Counted from the stretch's first letter, positions 16,215-24,712 are shown. The stretch: 49,433 nt of DNA from an uncultured Haemophilus sp. (GCF_905207935.1 NZ_CAJLNI010000004.1:1-49433); one strand, 5' to 3'. Numbers and translations: made by a program. The notes: generated by a model not told the origin, from the letters alone.

Positions 16215-17882
16215 ATGGCAATTTGGCAGACGTATGCGGAAAAAGTTCAATCTGGTGAAATAGTGGCTTGTAAAAAAATAAAACAAGCTGTGGCGCGCTA
16301 TTTTGACGATTTAGCGAATCCAGCTTATTTCTTTGATGAAGGCGTAGTAAATAAGTTTTTAGCTTTTTCTAAATTATGTCCGCACGTAAAGGGGCATTTG
16401 CGGGGTGAGTCAATCATTCTTTCTGATTGGCAAGCTTTTCTATTTGCTAACTTATTAGGCTTTAAGCGGAAAGATACTGGATTAAGAAAATATCGTTCTG
16501 CTTATGTTCAAGTGGCACGAAAAAATGCTAAATCGACAGTAGCGGCAGTACTGGCTAATTGGTTTTTATTGGTAGAAGGTGGGCAACAAGATATTTATAC
16601 TGCAGCCGTAAGCCGAGATCAGGCGAGAATCGTATTTGATGATGCTCGTCAAATGTGCTTGCTTTCAGCCCCATTGAAAAAACGCCTTAACATTCAGCAA
16701 CACAAGCTAATCAATCCGAAGAATAACAGCATTATGCGACCGCTTGCCGCTAAATCTTCAACCATTGAAGGAACTAACCCTAGTTTAGCTATTGTTGATG
16801 AATATCACCTACACGCAGACAACAGCGTATATAGCGCGTTAGAGCTAGGGCAAGGCGCACGCCCTGAAGGTTTACTCTTTGCTATTACAACAGCCGGAAG
16901 TAACGTTATTTCAGCCTGTAAACAGCATTATGATTATTGCGCTCAAATCCTTGAAGGAAATGAGCAGAATGAAAGCCTATTTGTGTTGATTTTTGAGTTA
17001 GACGAAGAAAGCGAAATCGACAATCAAGAGAACTGGATAAAAGCAAATCCGAATATAGGTAAATCCATTCCTTACCTTGATTTTGAGAACACTATCAAGA
17101 AGGCTAGGGGTATTCCGTCCGAATGGGTGGAAATGCTAACCAAGCGTTTTAATGTATGGTGTCAAGGCTCTACGCCGTGGCTAGGTGATGGAAACTGGGC
17201 GCAATGCGAACGGAAGTACACTGAAAGCGATTTACTTCATCAAGATTGCTATTTAGGGCTGGACTTATCAAGCACCAATGACTTAACAAGCCTTTGTTAT
17301 ACATTCCCATACGGAAACAAAGTGCGCTTGCTTACAAGACACTACATTCCAGAATTTCAGCTTAACAACGTAGCAAATAAAAACCGCGCAATGTATCGAA
17401 ACTGGGTGCGCAGTGGTTGGCTAATAGCAACGGAAGGGGATTGTATCGACTACGACAAAATCAGAGACGATATTCTGAAAGATGCTGAACGTTTCAATAT
17501 CAAAATGACAGGCTTTGATGTATGGAACGCAACTCATTTACGAACACAATTACAAGCGGCTGGGCTTGAAGTAGAGCCATTCCCGCAAACATACCAACGA
17601 TTTAGCTCAGTGGCGAAAAGTGCGGAAGTTTTAATAAACAGACAAATGATAGAACACAATGGCGATCCAGTGCTTGCTTGGGCCTTATCAAATGTAGTTA
17701 TGGAAACTGATGCGAATGCCAACATTAAACCGAACAAGAAGAAAGCCGCAAACAAGATAGACCCAGCAGTCGCCTTTCTAATGTCTTTCGGCACTTATCA
17801 ACTTGAATACGGTGATTTAATTTTTGAACTATCAGACGAACACAAACAGGCACTAGAAGAATTTAACGGATTGGATATATGA
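16215..17882 (+). CDS. Phage terminase large subunit
   Basis: A 555-residue packaging motor. The N-terminal ATPase has a variant Walker A in VQVARKNAKSTVAA (about residue 98) and Walker B SLAIVDEYHLH (about residue 190). The C-terminal RNase H-like nuclease has CYLGLDLSSTNDLTSL (about residue 345) and a final acidic motif near KIDPAVAFLMSF. Length and motifs fit the Terminase_1 family of HK97-type phages. Its stop overlaps the start of a small broken frame (ATGA). It is the last gene of the structural operon. Confidence 0.92.
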   Translation: MAIWQTYAEKVQSGEIVACKKIKQAVARYFDDLANPAYFFDEGVVNKFLAFSKLCPHVKGHLRGESIILSDWQAFLFANLLGFKRKDTGLRKYRSAYVQVARKNAKSTVAAVLANWFLLVEGGQQDIYTAAVSRDQARIVFDDARQMCLLSAPLKKRLNIQQHKLINPKNNSIMRPLAAKSSTIEGTNPSLAIVDEYHLHADNSVYSALELGQGARPEGLLFAITTAGSNVISACKQHYDYCAQILEGNEQNESLFVLIFELDEESEIDNQENWIKANPNIGKSIPYLDFENTIKKARGIPSEWVEMLTKRFNVWCQGSTPWLGDGNWAQCERKYTESDLLHQDCYLGLDLSSTNDLTSLCYTFPYGNKVRLLTRHYIPEFQLNNVANKNRAMYRNWVRSGWLIATEGDCIDYDKIRDDILKDAERFNIKMTGFDVWNATHLRTQLQAAGLEVEPFPQTYQRFSSVAKSAEVLINRQMIEHNGDPVLAWALSNVVMETDANANIKPNKKKAANKIDPAVAFLMSFGTYQLEYGDLIFELSDEHKQALEEFNGLDI

Positions 17883-18167
17883 TTAGATGTAAAGAGGCTA
17901 AGCAGAATTTACTATTATCGGCAGTAAAGCACTATAAAAAAAAACAACCACACTTTTACCTTTATCAGTCTTTATGATGATGAAGAACCTTATCCAATAG
18001 AAGAAGTTATTTATGCTTTAAGGTGTAAATGTAATGCTGCAAAACGTGAAATAGATAGCAGACAGAATAGTCCTAATATGGAAGTGTTAGAAACAATTTA
18101 CCATATTGCGCACAAAAATCTTGAAGATATGAAGAGGGCCGAAAGAAGAATTGCGAAAAGAAGATAA
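17879..18167 (+). pseudogene. Small phage-type gene interrupted at an A9 tract
   Basis: An ATG overlaps the terL stop and opens MIRCKEAKQNLLLSAVKHYK, then reaches a run of nine A (17936-17944). Reading on in the same frame ends after 33 codons. Removing one A opens a continuous frame (HTFTFISLYDDEEPYPIEE onward) to a stop at 18165-18167, giving about 95 residues rich in K, R and E. I recognise no family. The shift may be decay, phase variation, transcriptional slippage or a sequencing error. Confidence 0.55.
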
Positions 18168-18203
18168 AATAAATCCCTACGTTTCACAACGTGGGGATTT
18201 ATT
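18168..18203 (+). terminator. Terminator of the packaging operon
   Basis: Long hairpin AATAAATCCC..ACGTT / AACGT..GGGATTTATT with a small loop, 1 bp after the broken gene's stop. From here to 18405 there is no gene; the DNA is AT-rich and holds an extended -10 promoter (18363-18368) and the motif CGCATTTAAACT at 18347-18358. Confidence 0.65.
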
Positions 18204-18346
18204 ATACGTGACTACATCGCACGAACATATTATCAAATTGCTAATTTTTAAAATTTTCCCTAAAAAATGATTTAGGGTACGTACTACAAATTTGTAGCGA
18301 AGTTATTATAATCTAAGCGCAAAAATAAGAAATAAACGTAGCTTAT

Positions 18347-18368
18347 CGCATTTAAACTTTGATAAAAT
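18347..18368 (+). promoter_or_regulatory. Extended -10 promoter with shared island motif
   Basis: TGATAAAAT (18360-18368) is an extended -10 element. CGCATTTAAACT, one mismatch from the motif before the capsid operon and alpA, lies in its spacer. Confidence 0.4.
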
Positions 18369-18405
18369 AGAACAATAAATAATCAAAATATTAAAAGGGG
18401 TTAAT

Positions 18406-18696
18406 ATGATTAAATATGTCTTGGCTGCATTTGATTCCTTTGTGTTTTCTGCTTTAGATTTTTTACTCTTTTTAGCAATATGCCTTTTTGTAATCCTGTT
18501 AGGTTACTTTTTTTGGCCAATCTTAAAATTACCTATATTGATCGGTGCAATATTAGCTATTACATATTTTTGTTATCAACTTTATAAATTAAGAGCAGAA
18601 CAAAAACGTATAGAACAAACGACAAAATTAGCTGAATGGTCTAAACAAGAGTTACAGCGCCCAATCATTCAACAACTTTTGAAAAAAAAACAATAA
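18406..18696 (+). CDS. Small two-TM membrane protein of unknown function (island cargo)
   Basis: A 96-residue protein with two strongly hydrophobic segments (about residues 15-38 and 40-60), then a charged C-terminal tail with Lys, Arg and Gln (RAEQKRIEQTTKLAEW). AAAAGGGG precedes the ATG. I recognise no family. It lies between the packaging operon and the regulatory genes, the usual place for accessory genes in such islands. The topology would also suit a holin-like or phage-exclusion protein, but nothing specific supports that. Confidence 0.65.
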   Translation: MIKYVLAAFDSFVFSALDFLLFLAICLFVILLGYFFWPILKLPILIGAILAITYFCYQLYKLRAEQKRIEQTTKLAEWSKQELQRPIIQQLLKKKQ

Positions 18697-18793
18697 GAAA
18701 GTAAATCATTCATTCCCGGAACAATAATTAGTAGTAGCAATAAAGAAACTATGCTAACTAATATCTCCGTGAGTATGAAAAATAAGGCCAGAT

Positions 18794-18979
18794 ATGGAAA
18801 ATAAAGAGTATATACTTAGTTTTTTTGTAATAGATAGTATGGGAAATGAAGTAGATAGAGATACCATCTCTATAAATGCGGTAGATAAAATAGACGCTAG
18901 AACGAAAGCTGTAAAATTTCTGCAAAAAAATTATAAAGGCAATAGATGGGAAATTGAATCTATTACAATAGCTGAATAA
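18794..18979 (+). CDS. Small hypothetical protein
   Basis: A 61-residue protein (MENKEYILSFFVIDSMGNE start) with alternating beta-like strands and a helix around DARTKAVKFLQKNYKG. AAGG lies 6-7 nt before the ATG. No family is recognised; the size and mixed fold are like many small phage proteins. The gap before it (18697-18793) shows nothing clear. Confidence 0.5.
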   Translation: MENKEYILSFFVIDSMGNEVDRDTISINAVDKIDARTKAVKFLQKNYKGNRWEIESITIAE

Positions 18980-18987
18980 CCAAATAA

Positions 18988-19040
18988 AGCGCATCTAGGC
19001 TGATCCCCGAAAGCAAGAAACCTTATCTTGTTGGTGCGCT
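18988..19040 (+). ncRNA. Structured RNA element, possibly C4-type antisense/leader RNA
   Basis: An outer 8-bp stem (AGCGCATC at 18988-18995 with GGTGCGCT at 19033-19040) encloses a second stem CAAGA/TCTTG (19014-19018 with 19026-19030, 7-nt loop) and a conserved-looking TGATCCCCGAAAGC stretch. It ends about 35 nt before the ATG of the next gene. The layout recalls the C4 antisense RNAs of P1/P4-like phages, but I could not verify the match. Confidence 0.4.
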
Positions 19041-19074
19041 CCTATCAATAAGGACAAATGCGAAAGGGGCGTTT

Positions 19075-20037
19075 ATGGAACTGTTACCACTAGATTTTTA
19101 TTCTTTAACTCAAGCTATTGATTTTATCAATCAGAAAACAAATTCATCAATAAAGGAAAATTCTTTATATTCATATGCTATAGAAGAAAAGATAAGATTT
19201 TTATTGAAAATTGAAATAAAAGATAATCAGCTTATTAAGATAGGGAGGAATGATACTGAAGGATTTTTTATTTCTAAAGATTCAGAATTATTTTTTAGAG
19301 GAACTGCACTAAAGGATGAAAAAGAAGATTCTTTATCATTATCCGATAAATTTTCATTTTTAGAAATTGATAAAAAAGAGCCTTTAAAGGCGGATAATGA
19401 TGATTTATTTTTATCTCTTGATAATTCAAAGGTTAACAGTTTCAAAGGTTATATTGTATTACACCCAGAACTACTAGATTTATTCTGCAGGGATTCATTG
19501 CCGCAGCATAGTTTAAAGAATACTAATTACCTTGCCTTAAATGAATTTACACTTCAAACACTAGATGATTCTGATATTTTTAGCTCATTTAACTTCGTGT
19601 TGAACTATCCCCTTTATGATGAAGATGAACGGTTGTATATCAAACATACTTTTCGTATAAATTTTAGTGATATAAAAATATTTTATGATGATTTGATCAA
19701 ACTTGCGCCATCCAATAATTCTTTAACATGTAATGATTTAGAACAAGAAATCAAAAATTTAAAATTAGAACTAGAAGAAAAGCAAAAGATAATAGACTCT
19801 CTTAGCTTAACAAACCCAAAAGGTAGAATAAGCTCTCCACAAAAGCAACTATTCGCGTTATTGGTGAAAAGATGTTATTCAGATATAAAAAGTAGAAATA
19901 AATTGTTTGATGTAATTAATGCAGATCTAAAATCCTTAGAAATTAGAAATGCCGATATTTCTGCTGATACTTTTTACAAGTTAATTGATGAATCAAACGA
20001 TATTATAAAAGCAATTTTCCCGCCTAAAAAATCATAG
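19075..20037 (+). CDS. Uncharacterised phage-type protein with coiled coil (island cargo)
   Basis: A 320-residue soluble acidic protein. The first 220 or so residues match nothing I know. Residues 225-250 form a predicted coiled coil (EQEIKNLKLELEEKQKII). The C-terminal 70 residues (SPQKQLFALLVKRCYSDI ... ISADTFYKLIDES) look like a helical domain seen at the ends of assorted phage or plasmid proteins, possibly a helix-turn-helix. AAAGGGGCG precedes the ATG. It has its own terminator and lies behind the structured RNA, so it may be separately controlled. Defence, antirepressor and regulator roles are all possible. Confidence 0.7.
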   Translation: MELLPLDFYSLTQAIDFINQKTNSSIKENSLYSYAIEEKIRFLLKIEIKDNQLIKIGRNDTEGFFISKDSELFFRGTALKDEKEDSLSLSDKFSFLEIDKKEPLKADNDDLFLSLDNSKVNSFKGYIVLHPELLDLFCRDSLPQHSLKNTNYLALNEFTLQTLDDSDIFSSFNFVLNYPLYDEDERLYIKHTFRINFSDIKIFYDDLIKLAPSNNSLTCNDLEQEIKNLKLELEEKQKIIDSLSLTNPKGRISSPQKQLFALLVKRCYSDIKSRNKLFDVINADLKSLEIRNADISADTFYKLIDESNDIIKAIFPPKKS

Positions 20038-20045
20038 TTTCCTAT

Positions 20046-20082
20046 AAAAGCCTCTTAATCTTTCGATTTAAGAGGCTTTTTC
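20046..20082 (+). terminator. Terminator after the 320-residue cargo gene
   Basis: Stem GCCTCTTAA/TTAAGAGGC with a 9-nt loop, followed by TTTTT, about 10 bp after the stop codon. Confidence 0.85.
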
Positions 20083-20173
20083 TTTCGATTTAAGCCATTT
20101 TTTCTTATTAAGAATCTAATTAATTGAATTAAAACGCAAATTTTCAAAAAATACCTATCGTTCGAACAATCTA

Positions 20174-20206
20174 ACGGAATAAGGCTTTATTCCACGTATT
20201 TAAACT
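20174..20206. promoter_or_regulatory. Candidate operator region of alpA
   Basis: An inverted repeat GGAATAA/TTATTCC (20176-20192) is followed by CGTATTTAAACT (20195-20206), a 12-mer also present before the capsid operon. TTCGAA lies nearby at 20161. A clear -35/-10 pair could not be fixed. Confidence 0.4.
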
Positions 20207-20224
20207 AACGTGAGGTATTTTTTT

Positions 20225-20428
20225 ATGGAACAATCTCAAATCCAATCACAAAAATTAATTCCTGGTAAAACCGTTTGCCGCATTGTTGGCTTCCAGCGCA
20301 CAAAACTAAATTGTTTGGTTAAAGAAAAAAAATTTCCACAACCTATTCGGCTTTCACAAACCTTTGTTCTATGGGATGTAGAAGAAGTAAATCAATGGAT
20401 TGAAGAGCAAAAAGCCGCACGGGCTTAA
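20225..20428 (+). CDS. alpA: AlpA-family transcriptional regulator
   Basis: About 67 residues from MEQSQIQSQKLIPGKTVC; an in-frame GTG at 20210 is rejected because it sits on the likely Shine-Dalgarno (GAGGT). The MerR-like winged helix of AlpA/excisionase proteins is visible: VCRIVGFQRTKLNCLVKEKK, FPQPIRLSQ, and the closing WDVEEVNQWIEEQK. AlpA is the usual activator of Gram-negative PICIs and P4-like elements (family knowledge). It is followed after 11 bp by a gene of unknown function. Confidence 0.85.
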   Translation: MEQSQIQSQKLIPGKTVCRIVGFQRTKLNCLVKEKKFPQPIRLSQTFVLWDVEEVNQWIEEQKAARA

Positions 20429-20439
20429 GGTGGTGGAAT

Positions 20440-20751
20440 ATGGGCGAAATAAGAAAACCAACTCAATTTTTAAAAGTTCTTTATCGCTTAATAAATTCAA
20501 GTATTAGCGGAATTGATGGTTACGCAATGGGAATGACTTCCGCACGTAATTATGTAAGTGAGCTAGAGAGAGAATATTTAAGCGAAAAATTAAAGCGTAC
20601 AACAGAAAAGACCTCGGATGGAGCAGGTCAATATTACCGTTATGAAGTTGCAAATGCTAAACAATTAAAAGAAGTGGTTGCAACTTACAAAGCTAAAGGG
20701 GGCGAACTTTCAGCGGTTGAAGAAAAGCAAGCCTATTCACGGTTTGAATAG
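20440..20751 (+). CDS. Hypothetical protein downstream of AlpA
   Basis: A 103-residue basic protein (start MGEIRKPTQFLKVLYRLINS) that looks like a small winged helix: a helical N-terminus with TSARNYVSELEREY, then a KLKRTTEK...GQYYRYEV hairpin. GGTGG lies just before the ATG. A DNA-binding partner of AlpA is plausible, but I do not recognise the family. A GC-rich hairpin (20760-20788) follows, without a clear T-run. Confidence 0.65.
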   Translation: MGEIRKPTQFLKVLYRLINSSISGIDGYAMGMTSARNYVSELEREYLSEKLKRTTEKTSDGAGQYYRYEVANAKQLKEVVATYKAKGGELSAVEEKQAYSRFE

Positions 20752-20838
20752 GAAAGAAAAACGCCGCAAGGCTATCCAATGCGGCGTTTAAACCTTCAAA
20801 AGGTAATTTTTATCAATACGTTAAGGTCATTTAAAAAT

Positions 20839-21465
20839 ATGGAAAAACTAACCATTAATTTAAATCATAAATATTTTAATCAATATGAAATATTTTTCAA
20901 GTTATTTTTGATTGAAATCGCTTTACAAACCACAGTTAATTTTGGCATCATGAACACGCAATCAGAAAAAGTGATTGCCAGCCGTGGAAAGCTGAATATT
21001 AAGTTATTGGCGAACGATAGCACGCCACAGAACCGTGCTTTTTTTGTTCGTAACATTCGCACACCAAAAGAATATGCGGATTTTGTTTTACATATAAATC
21101 CGATCATTCTCTCAATGGTAGAGCGTAATGGGCCGTCTTTGACGGGCTGTTTTCCAATAACGACAGTTTTCCACCCTGTTACGTTCTACCGCCCGACCGT
21201 GGAAAGTCTAGCGGTAGATTCTAAAAATAAGTTATTGGAATCTACGCAAATGTATCAATTCATCTTCGCGGCTATTCGCCGTACTGATTTATCAAATCAC
21301 CTTCAAAAAATCCGTATCACCGCTGATAGCGAACGCAACGCACGCGCTAAGCTTGCCCGTGAGTTCGTCTTAGTGCTTGCTGGAAGAATTAATCTTCAAT
21401 CAGACCGCACTTTATCGGCAAATACTTTCCCTTCAATCTCTTTCGCGGAGGTGGACCATGCTTAG
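20839..21465 (+). CDS. Icd-like host cell division inhibitor family protein
   Basis: The C-terminal half shows the pattern of phage Icd-like proteins: FIFAAIRRTDLSNHLQKIRI, then SERNARAKLAREFVLVLAGRI. The N-terminal NRAFFVRNIRTPKEYADFV and a Phe/Thr-rich middle also fit. The upstream ATG at 20779 lies in a hairpin stem and is doubtful; 20839 is chosen, though a start at 20950 is possible. Founding members inhibit division when expressed, but many annotated homologues are untested. It ends 8 bp inside the next gene. Confidence 0.65.
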   Translation: MEKLTINLNHKYFNQYEIFFKLFLIEIALQTTVNFGIMNTQSEKVIASRGKLNIKLLANDSTPQNRAFFVRNIRTPKEYADFVLHINPIILSMVERNGPSLTGCFPITTVFHPVTFYRPTVESLAVDSKNKLLESTQMYQFIFAAIRRTDLSNHLQKIRITADSERNARAKLAREFVLVLAGRINLQSDRTLSANTFPSISFAEVDHA

Positions 21466-21796
21466 TTATGATGCTATTCAAATAGCTCTTCAAGATGTTG
21501 TTAATAGTAACGATGTAAGTGAGCAGACCTTAGAGAAAATTCGCACAGAAAGCGAATGTCTTTGTGAATCTATCGAATATGGCTTAATGGAATTGGGCAA
21601 TATGATAAGTCGTTTAGGTTTCTTTGCTGAGAGTAAGCAAACCTTTGATCGCCAAGCGATGAGCAATGACAATGTAAAACATATTGGAGCATTAATTCAG
21701 GCTAACGCTTATTTTCTTAATACCTTACGAGAAACTGCTATTCAAGCGACTGAACATATCAATGGTAGAGATAAGGGGCGAAATAATGAAATCTAA
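21458..21796 (+). CDS. Small helical hypothetical protein
   Basis: About 112 residues from MLSYDAIQIALQDVV, preceded by a strong Shine-Dalgarno (GGAGGTGG); it overlaps the Icd-like gene by 8 bp. Mostly helical and acidic, with two Cys (ECLCES). The longer in-frame start at 21377 lies deep in the upstream gene. No family is recognised. It is part of a run of short, tightly packed genes leading to the primase, probably one transcript. Confidence 0.65.
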   Translation: MLSYDAIQIALQDVVNSNDVSEQTLEKIRTESECLCESIEYGLMELGNMISRLGFFAESKQTFDRQAMSNDNVKHIGALIQANAYFLNTLRETAIQATEHINGRDKGRNNEI

Positions 21797-21992
21797 AAAA
21801 ATCAAATCATTTAAAGAGCCATACGTACCAACACCAGAGCAGTTAGAGAAAGCCTGTAAACGTATTAAACAATTCTTAGCCTTTGCAGAAGATTATCTAC
21901 ACTCTGGACACTACAAAGGATTGGCGGCATCAATCGAACAAATCAAGAAAGCAGCAACAATTAGAAAGGTGGTAAGAAATGAAACCAAATAA
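21786..21992 (+). CDS. Small hypothetical protein
   Basis: About 68 basic residues (MKSKKIKSFKEPYVPTPEQL start), with a helical core (QLEKACKRIKQFLAFAEDYL). AAGGGGCG lies before the ATG; the longer in-frame start at 21762 has no such site. Overlaps both neighbours by 11-14 bp. Function unknown. Confidence 0.6.
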   Translation: MKSKKIKSFKEPYVPTPEQLEKACKRIKQFLAFAEDYLHSGHYKGLAASIEQIKKAATIRKVVRNETK

Positions 21993-22482
21993 CCCTATGG
22001 AACAGCTAAAACAATGGAAAGCGGCAAGTGATAAAAATTTAGTAAGCAGTGGCGAAAATCGCCACCAGTTACAAAAAGCGCCACCGGTGGCGAAAAGTGC
22101 CACTGGTAATGGAGAACAGAAAGCTGAAAAAAGAAAAGGTAAGCTGTTTTTTAATCCATTGGCTTTGAAATATTCCCAAATTTCACGTCAATTCCAACTA
22201 ATACAGGATAGTAACAAACGATGTCTTGAAGTTTATCCGGGGGATTTTCATCACAAGATCAAGTTTCGTGATGAAATAGTGGATTTAATGAATAAATTGG
22301 CTGGTGGTGGAAATTTGCTTAACGCATTGGCCAAAGACAGTAATCTATCCCGAGAAGATACGGCCAAATTGAAATATTTCAATCAAGCTAATAAATATCT
22401 GCTCTATAAGTTTAGTGAGGTGGTGGAACAGATAGGCGCTTTAAACTCTGATCGAGCTGAACAACAAAAGGGGAGTAAGTAA
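21979..22482 (+). CDS. Hypothetical protein, helical
   Basis: A 167-residue protein. The first 50 residues are low-complexity and basic, and their DNA carries repeated GCCAC motifs (22060-22110). The rest is predicted helical (FNPLALKYSQISRQFQLIQ, EIVDLMNKLAGG). No family is recognised. It overlaps the preceding gene by 14 bp and ends 1 bp before the next ATG, so it belongs to the primase operon. Confidence 0.65.
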   Translation: MKPNNPMEQLKQWKAASDKNLVSSGENRHQLQKAPPVAKSATGNGEQKAEKRKGKLFFNPLALKYSQISRQFQLIQDSNKRCLEVYPGDFHHKIKFRDEIVDLMNKLAGGGNLLNALAKDSNLSREDTAKLKYFNQANKYLLYKFSEVVEQIGALNSDRAEQQKGSK

Positions 22483-22483
22483 G

Positions 22484-22927
22484 ATGAATATGAATGAAAA
22501 ATTAGACTACTCAAATTTAAGTGCGGTCGAATTGAAAGCGATTATGCTTTGTCAGATGAATTTTGAAAAGAAAGAGGGAGATGCTCTTTATTTACCTTTA
22601 CCTTATCTGGGTGAAACAATCGTAACGTTAGCAGAAATTTTTGAGAGTTATCCTTCTGAAAAACTCTATGTGTTACGAAATCTACACGATGAACTGTTAG
22701 CGGCTAATAAGCATTTATTACAACTAGCACCGAATCCGCCTTCATTTAATCCGGAAGAAATAGTAGCAAGTTTAACTAACGATGAAATCATTGATGGATT
22801 GCTGAAAAATAGCATTGTCATTTCTTTAGTTGAAACTCTTACATACTTTCAAAAAGTAGTTGCTGAACGTATCAATGATATTGAAAACGGAGTACTTAAA
22901 GGGGTGAACAATGGCTCGATTAATTAA
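22484..22927 (+). CDS. Hypothetical protein upstream of primase
   Basis: A 147-residue acidic, mainly helical protein (MNMNEKLDYSNLSAVELKAI start), with no recognised domain. GGGGAG precedes the ATG. It overlaps the primase gene by 17 bp. A USS-like sequence (AAGTGCGGT) occurs inside it near 22520. It may be a replication accessory protein, judged only from position. Confidence 0.6.
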   Translation: MNMNEKLDYSNLSAVELKAIMLCQMNFEKKEGDALYLPLPYLGETIVTLAEIFESYPSEKLYVLRNLHDELLAANKHLLQLAPNPPSFNPEEIVASLTNDEIIDGLLKNSIVISLVETLTYFQKVVAERINDIENGVLKGVNNGSIN

Positions 22928-24681
22928 TGCTCCGCATCTTGCGGAGCAACCGCATGAACCTTATTCCGATTTATTTGTGCTAGCTGGCTCTAAAGCATGG
23001 CAAGCATGGGATAATGGAAAAGGTGAAGAGTGGCTCTTATTGTGTTCGTTGGTGGATGGTCTAGAAAGTAATCAGAAACCAGTTATTCTAGGTGAAAATC
23101 AACTTGATAATATTTCTTCAACGCGTATAGCTAAAGAAGATCAGCAGTTAGTGAAGATTGCTCAATATGGCGAATTAAAACAGGAAGAAATCACCGAAAT
23201 TTGTCAGAATTTAGCAAAAAATACTTCTGCTAGAGAAGTGAAACTCATTGATGCGGCCGCACAAGTAAAAGAGGATTTAAGCTCTTACATTCAACGCTTG
23301 CGAACAGATAAAAAGGCGGCAGATTTAGCAGACCAATTAGCACCGCCCGAAAAACTGAAAGAAAATGACGGAGTAAATAAGAAGGCACGGGCTTTGACGA
23401 AGTGGCTAAATATGGATTTAGCATTAAACCCAAAAGACCGAGAATTATATCGCTATGACGGCATAAGCTGGCAGCTAGTAGATAAATTTGAGTTCTTAGA
23501 TAATGCAGTAACTTTCTTTGATGAACAGGACTTCAATTATAGTGCGCGCTCAATCGAAAGCATTATTGATACAATCAAAATCCAATCGCCAAAAATGGGA
23601 ACACAGGCGCAAGAGTTGATTGCTTTCAATAACGGCACTTTAAACCGCACTACGTTAGAGTTCTTGCCCCATTATCGGGAAAATTGGCTAATGTCTTATA
23701 TTCCGCATGAATATCTAAATTCAGCGCAAAATACGCCTTATTTTGATAAGTGGTTAGAGTTCGTAAGCGGTGGTAAAAAAAAGCAAAAAGAACGCTATTC
23801 TAGCGGCTTTATACGCGGTTTTAACTAATCGCAACGACTGGCAATTATTCTTTGAAGTAACAGGCGATGGCGGAAGTGGTAAATCTGTTTTTGCTAATAT
23901 TGCCACGTTATTAGCTGGTGCGCAGAACACAGAAAGCGGGCGCTTAGTGGATTTAGATGAACCGCGCGGGCGAGAAAGCTTTGTAGGTAAAACTTTGCTA
24001 ATTTGCCCTGAACAATCGCGTTATGGTGGTGATGGTGGTGGATTGAAAAGTATTACAGGTGGCGACCCTGTGAATATTGACCCAAAACACCGCACTAAAT
24101 TTAAAGCTGTTATTTCGGCAGTAGTCTTAATCGTTAATAACGAGGCGACTAGATTTACAGAGCGTAGCGGTGGGATTGAGCGAAGAAGGGTAATCTTTCA
24201 CTTTGACAAAGTAGTACCTGAAAACGAGCGAGATCCTAATTTTATGGATAAGATTGAGAGGGAAGTAGGGGGTATTATTTACAAACTAATACATACCTTT
24301 GAACAACCTGAAACCGCTAAGGCCGCTTTAAAAGAGCAACAAACAAGTGATGAGGCTTTGGAAATAAAAAGCGAATCCGACCACATCACCGAATTTTGCG
24401 GATATTTCTATACTACGCCACAGAATGACGGCTTGTATATAGGAAATGCGAATCAAGGCAATAAGTCAAGAACGCATCTTTATCCGGCATACTTAGCCTT
24501 TTCGAGAGCGAGCGGCATTACAAATACCCTTACTTTGAGAAATTTCTCAAATTCATTAAAGCAAGGATTTGCTCAACATAAAAATAAATTTGAGTTCTCT
24601 AAGATTAAGGGAAGATATGGATATCGCTCCAATGTTCACTTCAAAAACTATGAAGAGTTCCGAAATGAGTTCAATTCATAA
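22911..24681 (+). pseudogene. P4-type primase/helicase (D5 family), frameshifted at an A8 tract
   Basis: Two overlapping frames, 22911-23828 (305 codons) and about 23776-24681, encode halves of one protein of about 590 residues. The first half carries the D5 N-terminal region (ALNPKDRELYRYDGISWQLV, FNNGTLNRTTLEFLPHYREN). The second carries the SF3 helicase: Walker A GDGGSGKS, Walker B-like LICPEQSRYGGDGG, sensor VLIVNNEATRFTERSGGIERR. They join at A8 (23775-23782); one A fewer restores the frame. This would be the island replication initiator. A canonical -1 shift does not give the right frame. Confidence 0.85.
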
Positions 24682-24690
24682 ACTAGGGAA

Positions 24691-24712
24691 AGGGGGCAAA
24701 AGCCCCTTTTTT
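24691..24712 (+). terminator. Terminator after the primase
   Basis: GGGGC-AAAA-GCCCC stem-loop followed by six T, 11 bp after the stop codon. Confidence 0.85.

Noticed and set aside
20779..20838. Upstream start for the Icd-like gene
   Set aside because: This ATG is inside the stem of a GC-rich hairpin and has no ribosome site.
23775..23782. Programmed -1 frameshift on A-AAA-AAG in the primase
   Set aside because: A -1 shift gives the wrong frame; the downstream half lies in the +1 frame, so loss of one A is needed.
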